A stretch of DNA of 64,000 bases from Paenibacillus sp. JZ16 (GCF_015326965.1 NZ_CP017659.1:6647001-6711000); one strand, 5' to 3'; positions 10,402 through 18,975 are shown, counted from the stretch's first letter. Numbers and translations: made by a program. Notes: generated by a model not told the origin, from the sequence alone.

Positions 10402-10423
10402 CATAAGGGGGACTAAGCAAACG

Positions 10424-13159
10424 ATGGATCAATCCAGAAAAGCACATATTATTTCGCATACTCACTGGGACCGCGAGTGGTATTTACCGTATGAAAAGCA
10501 CCATGTGCGGCTGATCGAGCTCATGGACAGCTTGCTTGAGACGATGGAGAAGGACTCGGAGTACCGCAGCTTTTTCCTTGATGGCCAGACGATTATTATC
10601 GAAGATTATTTGCAGGTGAGACCCGAGAAGAAGGAGCAGCTGGAGAAGCTGATCACGGATGGTCGCATTATGATCGGTCCATGGTACATTCTGCAGGATG
10701 CCTACCTGACAAGCAGTGAAGCCAACGTGAGAAATATGCAGATCGGACACCAGGATGCCGAGCGATACGGCACAGTTGCCAAAATCGGTTATTTTCCCGA
10801 TACATTTGGACTTACAGGCCAAATACCGCAGTTGATGCTGCAGTCCGGCATCGATAATGCCTTTTTCGGCCGGGGCGTGAAGCCAACGGGCTTTAACAAT
10901 ACCGTCTCCGACAGCGGCTATGAGTCCTCATTCTCAGAGCTGATGTGGGAAGGTCCGGACGGCTCCAAGGTGCTGGGCATCCTGTTTGCCAACTGGTACA
11001 GTAACGGTAACGAGGTTCCCGTTGATGAAGCGGAAGCGAAGGCATTCTGGGACCGCAAGCTGGCGGATGCCGAGAAGTATGCTTCCACGCCTGAGCTGCT
11101 CTATATGAACGGGTGTGACCATCAGCCGATACAGACTGATCTTCCGGAAGGCATCCGTACAGCGAAGAAGCTGTATCCGGATACGGAGTTTATTCATTCC
11201 AATTTTGACGATTATCTGACAGCCGTTCGGGAGAAGCTGCCGCAGGATCTTTCCTCCGTAAAAGGAGAGCTGCGCAGTCAGCGTACCGATGGATGGGGAA
11301 CGCTCGTGAATACCGCTTCGGCACGTGTGTACCTGAAGCAGATGAACCAGCGCGGCCAGACCTTACTCGAAAAAGTGGCCGAACCGCTTGCATCCTACGC
11401 GAGCCTGCTGGGCAAGGAGTATCCGCATCATCTGTTCACCTACGCATGGAAGACCTTGATGCAGAATCATCCGCATGACAGCATCTGCGGCTGCAGCGTG
11501 GACGAAGTTCACCGCGAAATGGTTACCCGCTTTGAGAAAAGCGCACATGTGGCTGAAAATATCGTGGACGACAGTGTTCGCGTCATTGCAGATGCCGTTG
11601 ACACGAGCGCCTTCGAGCAGTGGGGATCCGATCCGCTGCCGCTTGTTGTATTCAATACGACGGGTTGGAGCCGCAGCGGTACGGTCAGCATCGAGCTGGA
11701 CGCGAAACGGCTCTATTTCCGGGAAGGTTACTCCTTGGAGGAAACCAGCCGCCGGATGAAGGAAATCGACTTGTCCGGCCGCGTGCTGGTTAACGCTCAA
11801 GGACAAGCTGTGCCTTGCACCGTTGAGGATCTGGGTCTTCAGTTCGGGTACGATCTGCCGGACGACCGTTTCCGCCAGCCGTATATGTGCCGTCGTGTGA
11901 GACTCACCTTCGAGGCAAGCGCAATTCCGGCAATGGGATTGACTTCTTATGCTTGGGTGAAGAGTGAAGTGAAGCCTGCCGAGGTTGAATCCTTAATCAG
12001 CAATGCCAATGTGATGGAGAATGAGCTGATCAAGGTTGAGATCCAAGGGGACGGTTCCTTCGCCTTGACGGATAAAAAGAACGGACAAGTATACCGCGAT
12101 CTGGGCGTCTATGAAAACACCGGAGATATCGGTAACGAATATATGTACAAACAGCCGGATGGCGAAGCGGCATTGACCACGAAAGGCCAAACCGCCCAAA
12201 TTTCGGTTCTGGAAGATACGCCTTACCGCGCATCCATTGAAATCGTTCATAACTGGTCCATTCCGGCTATGGCCGACAGCAAGCTGGATGAAGAGCAGCA
12301 TGAGCTTGTATATTATCCAAACCGCAAAGCGCAAAGATCGAGCGAGATGGTGCCCATGCGCATTCGTACCGTGGTCAGTCTGAACCGCAGCGGCAAAGGC
12401 GTGGAGATTGAAGCGACGATGGATAATCAGGCGAAGGATCATCGGGTGCGTGCATTGTTCCCAACGGATCTGCAGGCATCGTCACACAACGTGGATTCCA
12501 TGTTTGAGGTGGCAACGCGGGATAACGAACCTGCTGCCGAATGGGAGAACCCGAGTTATACGGCTCACCAACAGGCTTTCGTTGACGTTACGACGGCTAC
12601 TGCAGGGTTGACGGTAGCTAACCAGGGATTGAATGAATATGAAGTCCTGCGTGACGGCCGGAATACCATCGCCGTTACATTGCTTCGTTCCGTAGGCGAG
12701 CTCGGTGATTGGGGGTACTTCCCTACACCTGAGGCTCAGTGCATCGGCGTTCATACCGTACGTATGGAGGTCATTCCGCATCAGGGAGACGGCATGAAGT
12801 CAGGCGCATACGCTGAGGCTTACCAGTTCCAAATTCCATGGACGGTTGCACAGACCGGAGTCCATGCCGGCGCCGTCGCATCGACTTCCGCACCGCTTGA
12901 ATGGAGCCATGAAGAGCTTGCGTTCTCTTCCCTGAAAGTGAATCCGAAGACCGGGGATCTGATGCTGCGCTGGTTCAATATGGCGGGCACGGATACAGAG
13001 CTGAAGCTGAAATCTTCTCTACCTTCCCGGGGCGTTTATAAGAGCTCTATTCTGGAAGTAGAGGGTACGGTTCAAAGCTTTGATAATCAAGAAAGCTTCA
13101 CGCTGCCGGTTAAGCCTCACGAAATCGTGACGCTCGGCGTTAAAGTTACGGTCAAGTAA
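10424..13159 (+). CDS. Glycoside hydrolase family 38 alpha-mannosidase (short form)
   Basis: This is a second GH38 enzyme, 911 residues from the ATG at 10424, which has an AAGGGGG site 11 bases upstream; an in-frame extension to 10325 overlaps the previous gene and lacks a ribosome site. The catalytic domain begins at the N-terminus, with HTHWDREW at residues 12-19 (His14 and Asp16 as expected zinc ligands) and Asp126 in FPDTFG as the expected nucleophile. It lacks the extra N-terminal domain of the other GH38 protein and resembles the MngB-like branch, which includes 2-O-glycerate or alpha-1,3-specific enzymes. Two different GH38 enzymes in one operon imply different linkage preferences. It is the last gene of the operon. 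Confidence 0.92.
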   Translation: MDQSRKAHIISHTHWDREWYLPYEKHHVRLIELMDSLLETMEKDSEYRSFFLDGQTIIIEDYLQVRPEKKEQLEKLITDGRIMIGPWYILQDAYLTSSEANVRNMQIGHQDAERYGTVAKIGYFPDTFGLTGQIPQLMLQSGIDNAFFGRGVKPTGFNNTVSDSGYESSFSELMWEGPDGSKVLGILFANWYSNGNEVPVDEAEAKAFWDRKLADAEKYASTPELLYMNGCDHQPIQTDLPEGIRTAKKLYPDTEFIHSNFDDYLTAVREKLPQDLSSVKGELRSQRTDGWGTLVNTASARVYLKQMNQRGQTLLEKVAEPLASYASLLGKEYPHHLFTYAWKTLMQNHPHDSICGCSVDEVHREMVTRFEKSAHVAENIVDDSVRVIADAVDTSAFEQWGSDPLPLVVFNTTGWSRSGTVSIELDAKRLYFREGYSLEETSRRMKEIDLSGRVLVNAQGQAVPCTVEDLGLQFGYDLPDDRFRQPYMCRRVRLTFEASAIPAMGLTSYAWVKSEVKPAEVESLISNANVMENELIKVEIQGDGSFALTDKKNGQVYRDLGVYENTGDIGNEYMYKQPDGEAALTTKGQTAQISVLEDTPYRASIEIVHNWSIPAMADSKLDEEQHELVYYPNRKAQRSSEMVPMRIRTVVSLNRSGKGVEIEATMDNQAKDHRVRALFPTDLQASSHNVDSMFEVATRDNEPAAEWENPSYTAHQQAFVDVTTATAGLTVANQGLNEYEVLRDGRNTIAVTLLRSVGELGDWGYFPTPEAQCIGVHTVRMEVIPHQGDGMKSGAYAEAYQFQIPWTVAQTGVHAGAVASTSAPLEWSHEELAFSSLKVNPKTGDLMLRWFNMAGTDTELKLKSSLPSRGVYKSSILEVEGTVQSFDNQESFTLPVKPHEIVTLGVKVTVK

Positions 13160-13202
13160 ACATTTATTAGATACGGCTGGGAACATGACATCCCGGTCCA
13201 GC

Positions 13203-13236
13203 AAGGCCCGATTCCGAGTTACAAGGATCGGGCCTT
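13203..13236 (+). terminator. Hairpin after the mannosidase operon
   Basis: A 10-base-pair perfect stem (AAGGCCCGAT with ATCGGGCCTT, 14-base loop) lies 43 bases after the last mannosidase gene. The T-tract behind it is poor, so it may only stabilise the mRNA end; the stronger terminator is the next hairpin. Confidence 0.5.
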
Positions 13237-13260
13237 ACTGTCTTGCATAATGAAAATAAA

Positions 13261-13328
13261 AAGCTGCTCTCCCTAGGCCTTAATGGGGGTCAGTCCCCAT
13301 GGACGGTTGGAGGGCAGCTCTTTATTTT
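13261..13328. terminator. Bidirectional intrinsic terminator
   Basis: The arms at 13261-13272 and 13309-13320 pair over about 11 bases with one G-T wobble, with a GGGG/CCCC inner stem. TTTATTTT follows on the plus strand and an A-rich run precedes it, giving a T-tract on the minus strand too. It ends the mannosidase operon and the minus-strand gene at 13340-13501. Confidence 0.75.
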
Positions 13329-13339
13329 ACTCGGCATGA

Positions 13340-13501
13340 TTATTGATTCTTCTCTTGGGTATGGTCTTTCTCGTAAGCAATCAGGGTGATATCTTTGCCC
13401 GTAAGCTCGGCAATTTTGGTCTCAGCATCTTCAATCGCTTTCAAGGTACCTTCATTCCCATTGAGTGAGGCAATTTTATATTCCTCCGAATGGATGTCCA
13501 T
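13340..13501 (-). CDS. Small acidic protein of unknown function (53 aa)
   Basis: A 53-residue frame starts at the ATG complementary to 13499-13501, with an AGGGGGGAG ribosome site a few bases upstream on the minus strand, and ends at a TAA just before the shared terminator. The product is acidic and charged with no membrane segment. I do not recognise a family. The combination of ribosome site, tight placement against a terminator and Bacillales-like codon use supports a real gene. It is transcribed against the mannosidase operon. Confidence 0.6.
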   Translation of the reverse strand: MDIHSEEYKIASLNGNEGTLKAIEDAETKIAELTGKDITLIAYEKDHTQEKNQ

Positions 13502-13605
13502 GGTTAACTCCCCCCTTAGATGGTTGATTCAAATATAATGTATAAGTTATCCTATACAAGATGGTTACATACCTTTATTCAAAGAAATGGAAGGAGAGTC
13601 TTGGA

Positions 13606-14046
13606 ATGAAATACTTTTTGATGATTGTCACTGCAATGGTCGTTTCGATGACTTTGAATTCCACAGCAGTCGTGGAGAAGAGTGAGGTTAATGTAACTGG
13701 CTCATCGGAACAAATACAACCCGAGGAAAAAGCAGCAAATAGTAAGCCTGCGCAATGGAGCGAGGGATTTGTTGTATGGAGTGGTGGAAACTCTTACAAA
13801 GTATTGAAGCATGCCGTGCTTCCTTCTTTTAAAGCCGGAACCAAGCTTGGAGAAGTGAGCCGCGAGATCGATCATGCGGACGTTGCGGATCATCGTGCTC
13901 CAGAGGGAGTACGGTTGGAAGATGGAGATAGCAGTTTACCTGTCGGAACGGCCATCTATCAGTTGGCTGGGGCGCCTGCTGAGAAGGTGCTCTTGGTTGA
14001 AATGGATGGACAATATTATAAAGCTGTCAGACAATATGAACGATGA
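13606..14046 (+). CDS. Secreted hypothetical protein (146 aa)
   Basis: The ATG at 13606 is preceded by GGAAGGAGAG and begins a typical signal peptide (Lys, then a hydrophobic stretch to about residue 22). An upstream in-frame ATG at 13561 has no ribosome site. The mature part, about 120 residues, begins with a polar, low-complexity stretch and then a compact domain containing a Val-Val-Trp-Ser-Gly-Gly pattern. I recognise no family. The gene is followed after 29 bases by a VOC protein, but nothing links the two functionally. Confidence 0.7.
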   Translation: MKYFLMIVTAMVVSMTLNSTAVVEKSEVNVTGSSEQIQPEEKAANSKPAQWSEGFVVWSGGNSYKVLKHAVLPSFKAGTKLGEVSREIDHADVADHRAPEGVRLEDGDSSLPVGTAIYQLAGAPAEKVLLVEMDGQYYKAVRQYER

Positions 14047-14075
14047 TCGATTCCGTTTATGGGTGGGTGTGAATC

Positions 14076-14459
14076 ATGATTCAATTTGAAAGACTGCACC
14101 ATGTCAGCTTGGCCGTACGAAATTTGGAGACAGCGAAGGTGTTTTACTCGGAGGTGCTGAGGTTTCAGGAGCTGCCGCGACCGCCGTTTGCCTCCAAGGG
14201 TGTCTGGTACGCTGTCGGAGACCAGCAGCTTCATCTGCTGGAGCATCCCATCAGTGATACGCTGCGGGAGCGCGGAATCGATACGACGGACGGGCATTTC
14301 TCGATCTGGGTGAAAAGCTACCGCGAGACGAAGGAATGGCTGGACCGAATGAATGTCGAGTATGTGGCTAATCCCGACAGCGTTGCCGGCTTTGCCCAGA
14401 TTTTCGTGCTGGATCCAGACCGCAATATCATTGAATTCGGAGCGGAGTATGGATCGTAA
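14076..14459 (+). CDS. VOC-fold (glyoxalase/bleomycin-resistance type) protein
   Basis: This 127-residue protein has the single-module vicinal-oxygen-chelate pattern: an HHVSLAVRNL start with the first metal-binding His (residue 8 or 9), a central Gln-Leu-His, and a C-terminal PDRNIIEFGAEY strand carrying the usual last Glu ligand. Members include glyoxalases, thiol transferases and dioxygenases acting as metal-dependent dimers; the sequence does not show which reaction applies here. It starts 29 bases after the secreted protein gene and ends just before a terminator. Confidence 0.8.
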   Translation: MIQFERLHHVSLAVRNLETAKVFYSEVLRFQELPRPPFASKGVWYAVGDQQLHLLEHPISDTLRERGIDTTDGHFSIWVKSYRETKEWLDRMNVEYVANPDSVAGFAQIFVLDPDRNIIEFGAEYGS

Positions 14460-14471
14460 ACGCTAAATTTT

Positions 14472-14507
14472 AAAAAAGCCAGACACATGAATGTGTTTGG
14501 CTTTTTT
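14472..14507. terminator. Bidirectional intrinsic terminator
   Basis: A near-perfect hairpin, AAAAAAGCCAGACACAT with ATGTGTTTGGCTTTTTT, lies between convergent genes. A T-run is present on both strands, so it can end both the VOC gene and the L,D-transpeptidase gene. Confidence 0.85.
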
Positions 14508-14513
14508 GCGCTC

Positions 14514-15017
14514 TTATTTTTGGATGAGGACGGGGGTATTCATTTTCACTTTGTCGTAGAGCCAGCGTACGTCTTTATTATGCATCCGTATACAACCTGC
14601 CGATACGTATTTTCCGATCGAGTTGGCGTTGTTGTTTCCATGAATGGCATAAGCGTAGCTGACTCTGCCGTTTACTTTCACATTAATGCCGAGCCAGCGA
14701 TCCCCTAGCGGATTGCGGGGGTCTCCTCCCTTGATGCCTTCCTTGTAGTAAGGTCTGTTTTTCACTTTTTCGTGGATTTTGAACAGGCCTTCTGGCGTAT
14801 AGGAGGGCTTTTTGCCTGTAGCGACGGGAAACGTTTTAATGACCTTGCCTTTTTCATAATACGTCAGTTTGTTGGTGGATTTATCAATAACGATAAACTG
14901 TGCGTACTTGCTGTACTTACTGTCCAGCTTCTGTCCGGAAGCGCCATGGGATACGACGGGGAAAAAGAAAACCAGCAGTAAGGTGAAGATCAGTATGCGG
15001 CTGATGCCCTTAATGAT
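14514..15017 (-). CDS. L,D-transpeptidase (YkuD domain) with a signal peptide and an apparent AUC/AUU start
   Basis: The frame encodes about 167 residues. The C-terminal half is a YkuD domain with the catalytic pattern His-Gly, then Ser-Ala-Gly-Cys-Ile-Arg-Met; the Cys forms the acyl-enzyme in 3-3 peptidoglycan cross-linking. The N-terminal half reads as a good signal peptide ending near His-Gly-Ala, followed by a segment typical of these wall enzymes. The in-frame stop at 15024-15026 leaves no ATG, GTG or TTG before the signal peptide; the first standard start (GTG at 14765) would delete it and half of the domain. An AGAGGTGA ribosome site sits 6-9 bases before an ATC at 15017 and an ATT at 15014, so one of these is probably the start. 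The domain call is firm; the start is inferred. Confidence 0.75.
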   Translation of the reverse strand: MIKGISRILIFTLLLVFFFPVVSHGASGQKLDSKYSKYAQFIVIDKSTNKLTYYEKGKVIKTFPVATGKKPSYTPEGLFKIHEKVKNRPYYKEGIKGGDPRNPLGDRWLGINVKVNGRVSYAYAIHGNNNANSIGKYVSAGCIRMHNKDVRWLYDKVKMNTPVLIQK

Positions 15018-15185
15018 GTCCGATCACCTCTTTTCGTTCTCCCCCATATATATGCAGCTATTCGCGAATGTTGACGGAAATGTGCATAAGCGGAAAAATA
15101 GAACAAGTTGTTTTCAAAGAGAAATATAAGGAGGAGAGGGGATTTCTTCAAGAGGCTTTTCGTGTTGAACACAGATGCCGCTTGA

Positions 15186-15205
15186 AAACGACACCAGTGT
15201 CGTTT
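15186..15205. promoter_or_regulatory. Palindromic operator 1 of the tetR cluster
   Basis: AAACGACAC and GTGTCGTTT form a perfect 9+9 palindrome around a 2-base centre. A second copy lies 37 bases downstream, ahead of a TetR gene, so these are probably the autoregulatory TetR operators. Confidence 0.75.
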
Positions 15206-15222
15206 ATGATAAAATAAGTTTA

Positions 15223-15242
15223 AAACGACACTGATGTCGTTT
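15223..15242. promoter_or_regulatory. Palindromic operator 2 of the tetR cluster
   Basis: AAACGACA and TGTCGTTT flank a 4-base centre, repeating operator 1 with two changes. An A/T-rich segment with a plausible -10 (GATAAAAT) lies between the two copies, so bound repressor would block the promoter. Confidence 0.7.
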
Positions 15243-15302
15243 ATGCAAAGGTGAAGTTCGTGGAATCGCTATTCATGTTAAAGGGCGGGAGAGTGATGAC
15301 TC

Positions 15303-15929
15303 ATGTGTCCACGGGTTAGTGAGGAATACAAACAGGAGAAGAAGCATGAAATATTGAGGGCGGCCAGGCGCGTTTTTATCAGAAAGGGCTATGCCCGCAC
15401 CGTGATGCAGGACATTATGGATGAAGCGGGCATGTCCCGCGGAGCCGTGTATGCGTATTTTGATAATGTGGAGCATGTATTTATAGAGGTCCTCCGTTTT
15501 GACGACCAAGAGACGCTCCGTTTTTTTGAACCGGATCCGCAATATCCGATATGGAATCAGTTGATGGACTGGGTTCAGAAACAGCAGGGTGATCTATCGC
15601 TAATCCGGCATTCGCTTGTATTGGCCAGGGCAGAATTTTTCCTGTCTTCCTCTTATGTTCATGCCAGGAAGGATTATCCCTATATAACCGAACGATATCA
15701 ACTGACTGTTGAGGCCATGGGACGGGTCTTTCGGAAAGGTCAGGAGCAAGGGGAGTTTCGGCCCCGATTGGAACCGGAAGCCATCGCGCGATATATGATC
15801 TCGTTTCTGAACGGACTTATGCTGGATACCTTCCAGCTCGGACCGACGATGACTTGCGTACCGGAGCAGCTGGAAACGTTCATCCAATCTCTCTGCGTAA
15901 TGTTAGATCCGATATCAATAGAAACATGA
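15303..15929 (+). CDS. TetR family transcriptional regulator
   Basis: This 208-residue protein has an N-terminal TetR helix-turn-helix (about residues 15-60, with a VMQDIMDEAGMSRGAVYAYF pattern) and a divergent C-terminal ligand/dimer domain. It resembles YfiR-like repressors. The ATG at 15303 is chosen because the helices begin right after it; the ribosome site GGGAGAG is modest. Two palindromes 60-117 bases upstream are the likely binding sites, implying self-repression together with the downstream GNAT and ABC genes, which follow on the same strand with short gaps. The inducer is unknown; such systems often respond to a toxic compound that the ABC exporter removes. Confidence 0.88.
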   Translation: MCPRVSEEYKQEKKHEILRAARRVFIRKGYARTVMQDIMDEAGMSRGAVYAYFDNVEHVFIEVLRFDDQETLRFFEPDPQYPIWNQLMDWVQKQQGDLSLIRHSLVLARAEFFLSSSYVHARKDYPYITERYQLTVEAMGRVFRKGQEQGEFRPRLEPEAIARYMISFLNGLMLDTFQLGPTMTCVPEQLETFIQSLCVMLDPISIET

Positions 15930-15950
15930 TTATGGAAAGGGTGCTTGTTG

Positions 15951-16490
15951 ATGCTATTTAATTCTGCTAGATTGACATGTCGAAAAATGACGATGAATGA
16001 CGCGGAGCTTTATCATACCTGGCGTAATGATCTCGAAGTGATGCAATCCACCAGTCCTTGCCTGGATGCTTATCAACTGGAGGAAACAAAGGACTTCGTT
16101 CAGCATGTGATCCTGGGCTCTTCCTCCTCGAAGAGCTATCTGATCCTGTTGAAGGATACCGGCAGACCGATCGGCATCATGTCATTGGTTCATATCGATA
16201 CCAAGAACCGGAATGCGGAGTGCATCATCGACATTGGCGAAAAGACTTTTTGGGGCAAAGGGTACGGCTTTGAAGCGATGACGCTTTTGCTCGATTATGC
16301 TTTTTTGGAACTGAATCTGCACAGGGTAAGCTTGCGAGTATTTTCCTTCAACCATAAAGCGATCAAGCTGTATGAAAAAATCGGATTTGTCCACGAGGGC
16401 AGCTCCAGGCAGAGCTTGTACCGGAATGGCGTCTGGCATGACATCGTGCATATGGGGATACTGCAGAGTGAGTATGCGTCAAAAGGTTGA
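15951..16490 (+). CDS. GNAT family N-acetyltransferase (RimJ/RimL-like)
   Basis: The 179-residue product has the RimJ-type acetyltransferase fold: an N-terminal strand with Ala-Arg-Leu-Thr-Cys-Arg, a central acceptor strand, an acetyl-CoA-binding turn around Trp-Gly-Lys-Gly-Tyr-Gly, and a C-terminal Leu-His-Arg-Val segment followed by Lys-Leu-Tyr-Glu-Lys-Ile-Gly-Phe. It would transfer acetyl from acetyl-CoA to an amine on a protein N-terminus or small molecule. The ATG at 15951 follows two in-frame TTG codons and is preceded by GGAAAGGGTG. It lies 21 bases after tetR and is probably co-transcribed, perhaps adding drug acetylation to the export system. Confidence 0.85.
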   Translation: MLFNSARLTCRKMTMNDAELYHTWRNDLEVMQSTSPCLDAYQLEETKDFVQHVILGSSSSKSYLILLKDTGRPIGIMSLVHIDTKNRNAECIIDIGEKTFWGKGYGFEAMTLLLDYAFLELNLHRVSLRVFSFNHKAIKLYEKIGFVHEGSSRQSLYRNGVWHDIVHMGILQSEYASKG

Positions 16491-16553
16491 TTTTCCCCTA
16501 CTTCCATAATAAGGTAGGTATGTGAAGTCAATGAGGGAATGGAGAATCATATC

Positions 16554-17339
16554 ATGTCCGAAAATGAAGTGTTATGGATTCAAGACCTGCGCATGAAATA
16601 TGATAATCGTTATGTGCTGAACGGTATCGACTTGGAGGTACGCCGCGGCGAGATGATTGGATATATCGGTCCGAACGGAGCGGGGAAAAGCACGACGGTC
16701 AAGATCATGCTCGGGCTGGTTGAGGGGTACACGGGGACAGTCCGCATATTCGGTCAGGATATTTCCGATGGGAATATCGATTACAAACGGAGAATCGGAT
16801 ATGTCCCCGAGGTGGCCGAATTGTACGATCAGTTAACGGCTGCCGAGTATTTGACCTTTATAGGCGAGTTGTACGGACTTACATATGATGCAGCGGATGA
16901 TAAGGCGAAGCAATTGATGGAATGTTTGGACATGGAAAAGGCCTATCACTCGCGGATCGCTACGTTTTCAAAAGGAATGCGGCAAAAGGTGCTGCTGATC
17001 TCGAGCCTGCTGCATGACCCTGATCTATTGTTTCTGGATGAGCCCTTAAGCGGGCTGGATGCGAACAGCGTGATGGTGGTCAAGGAAGTTTTGGCTCAAC
17101 TCTCGGCCCAGGGCAAGACGATTTTTTATTCCTCACATATTATGGACGTCGTTGAGAAAATCAGCAGCCGGATCATCCTGCTTGCTGACAGCCGGGTAGT
17201 GGCAGACGGAACGTTCAAAGAATTACAACAGCATTCCCATGAGGGGTCCCTGGAAGAAGTGTTTAATCAGCTGACGGGGTTCCATGACCATGCCCGTATT
17301 GCGGAACGGTTCGTATCGATCATTCGGGAGGGAAGTTGA
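16554..17339 (+). CDS. ABC transporter ATP-binding protein
   Basis: This 261-residue nucleotide-binding subunit carries Walker A GPNGAGKS at residues 39-46, a signature-like Phe-Ser-Lys-Gly-Met-Arg-Gln, and Walker B with Asp162-Glu163. The short single-domain form with a C-terminal tail is typical of drug or antimicrobial-peptide exporters. Two starts are possible, at 16539 and 16554; the second has GGAG nine bases upstream and is preferred. It ends one base before the permease ATG, so the two subunits are translationally coupled. Its place after tetR makes it a likely target of that repressor. Confidence 0.9.
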   Translation: MSENEVLWIQDLRMKYDNRYVLNGIDLEVRRGEMIGYIGPNGAGKSTTVKIMLGLVEGYTGTVRIFGQDISDGNIDYKRRIGYVPEVAELYDQLTAAEYLTFIGELYGLTYDAADDKAKQLMECLDMEKAYHSRIATFSKGMRQKVLLISSLLHDPDLLFLDEPLSGLDANSVMVVKEVLAQLSAQGKTIFYSSHIMDVVEKISSRIILLADSRVVADGTFKELQQHSHEGSLEEVFNQLTGFHDHARIAERFVSIIREGS

Positions 17340-17340
17340 T

Positions 17341-18975
17341 ATGGGGGGATTGGAATCATCGTTTCGAATGCTGAAGATACTGGATCGCTTTCAGGGAATT
17401 ATTTCGAGAATGGGTGTCGACTATGCAACCCTGCGCAGGATCCTCCATGTCAAATTGCTGATGGATTCGAGGCGTGCACCTGTCATATTATCTTCAAGCA
17501 ACAGGAAGAAAGAAGAAGAGCAGGACAAGAACCTGTTTGTCAGCTCCCTCTGGCTGTACGGCTTAATCGGGCTTGTCCTGACGCCGTTTGTGTTCTGGAG
17601 CGATCCGGAATATTTAATGCCGATGAGCATCCTGTCTGCGATCCTAATGTTCTTGATCATGAGCTCCATGATTTCAGATTTCTCTTCCGTGCTCCTTGAT
17701 GTGCGCGACCGCAGCATTTTGATGACAAAGCCGATCGACGGTCGTACGGTCGGGTTGGCGAGATCGATTCATGCTGGAATTTACTTGCTGCTGCTTACCG
17801 GGGCGCTCTCAGCAGGCTCACTGGTCGTAGGATTGATCAAGCATGGCGTGCTGTTCTTTCTGATCTATATCCTGGAGTTAATTCTGATGAATATGCTCAT
17901 TCTGGTGAGCACTTCCTTGGTTTATCTGTTGCTGCTTAAGTATTGGGATGGAGAGAAACTGAAGGATCTGATCAATTATGTACAGATTGGACTTTCCGCC
18001 GCGCTGGCCATTGGCTATCAGTTTGTGATCCGTTCCTTTGATCTGATTGATTTCAATTTGGTATTTACGCCGGCCTGGTGGCAGATTCTGCTTCCGCCGG
18101 TGTGGTTTGCGGCTCCATATGAGTGGCTGTTTGGCGAGGGGAGCGGGTGGCTGACCGTTCTCTCGTTGCTGGCTGTACTGGTACCGATTGTGCTTATGAT
18201 CGTTTATGTCCGTTATATTCCTTCTTTCGAGCAGCATCTGGAGAAGCTGGCTCACAGCGATGCGGGAAAAGGGCGGGAGCGCGGGCGATTGGACAGATTC
18301 TTGGCCAAATTGGTATGCCGGTCGCGCACGGAGCAGGCTTGTTTCCGATTATCTTCCAGCATGCTGAAGAATGAGAGAGAATTTAAGTTTAAAGTGTATC
18401 CAACACTCGGATTGTCCGTGTTACTGCCTTATTTATTTTTTGTCTCCACAATCCGCAACTCCTCATTGACCGAAATCAGCCAGGGATCGTCGTACTATGT
18501 ACTGCACACGATGCTTATTATGATTGTAACGGTCGTTATGATGCTGAAATTCTCCGGCAAGCCCAAAGCCTTCTGGCTATTTGGCGCAGCCCCGATGCCA
18601 AGCATGAATCCATTATACCAAGGGGCGTTAAAGGCTTTTGCGGTCAGAATGTTCCTGCCGCTCTTCACTGTGAACGCGGTCATATTCCTGATTCTGTTCG
18701 GAAGCCGGATTATCCCGGATGTTCTCATCGTATTCCTTACCGGCTTGGTGTTGATTCCTTTATCAGCCAAGGCAATTCTGCGCACTCCACCGTTCTCTCA
18801 GGCGTTTAATATGGCTCAGCAGAAAGACGGCTGGTGGGTGCTGCTTTTCTTCATTGTAGTGGGCGGATTATGCGGTTTGCATTATGCAAGCAGCATGCTT
18901 CCCTATGGCATGTTAGCATATATCCTCATGCTGCTCGTTGCGAATGGATTGGCATGGACCAAGCTGTATAAGTGA
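17341..18975 (+). CDS. ABC transporter permease, large multi-span subunit
   Basis: The product has 544 residues with about a dozen hydrophobic segments, beginning near residue 75 after a soluble N-terminal stretch, and a charged cytoplasmic loop near 300-335. It has no ATPase motifs. It resembles the YfiM/EcsB-like exporter permeases rather than importer permeases. The ATG at 17341 follows GGGAGGGA and lies one base after the ATPase stop; an earlier in-frame start inside the ATPase gene was rejected. With the ATPase it should form an exporter under TetR control. The substrate cannot be read from the sequence. Confidence 0.85.
   Translation: MGGLESSFRMLKILDRFQGIISRMGVDYATLRRILHVKLLMDSRRAPVILSSSNRKKEEEQDKNLFVSSLWLYGLIGLVLTPFVFWSDPEYLMPMSILSAILMFLIMSSMISDFSSVLLDVRDRSILMTKPIDGRTVGLARSIHAGIYLLLLTGALSAGSLVVGLIKHGVLFFLIYILELILMNMLILVSTSLVYLLLLKYWDGEKLKDLINYVQIGLSAALAIGYQFVIRSFDLIDFNLVFTPAWWQILLPPVWFAAPYEWLFGEGSGWLTVLSLLAVLVPIVLMIVYVRYIPSFEQHLEKLAHSDAGKGRERGRLDRFLAKLVCRSRTEQACFRLSSSMLKNEREFKFKVYPTLGLSVLLPYLFFVSTIRNSSLTEISQGSSYYVLHTMLIMIVTVVMMLKFSGKPKAFWLFGAAPMPSMNPLYQGALKAFAVRMFLPLFTVNAVIFLILFGSRIIPDVLIVFLTGLVLIPLSAKAILRTPPFSQAFNMAQQKDGWWVLLFFIVVGGLCGLHYASSMLPYGMLAYILMLLVANGLAWTKLYK

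Noticed and set aside
10325..10423. 33-codon upstream extension of the second GH38 enzyme
   Set aside because: It overlaps the previous gene and is not homologous to GH38; the ATG at 10424 has a ribosome site and starts the catalytic domain.
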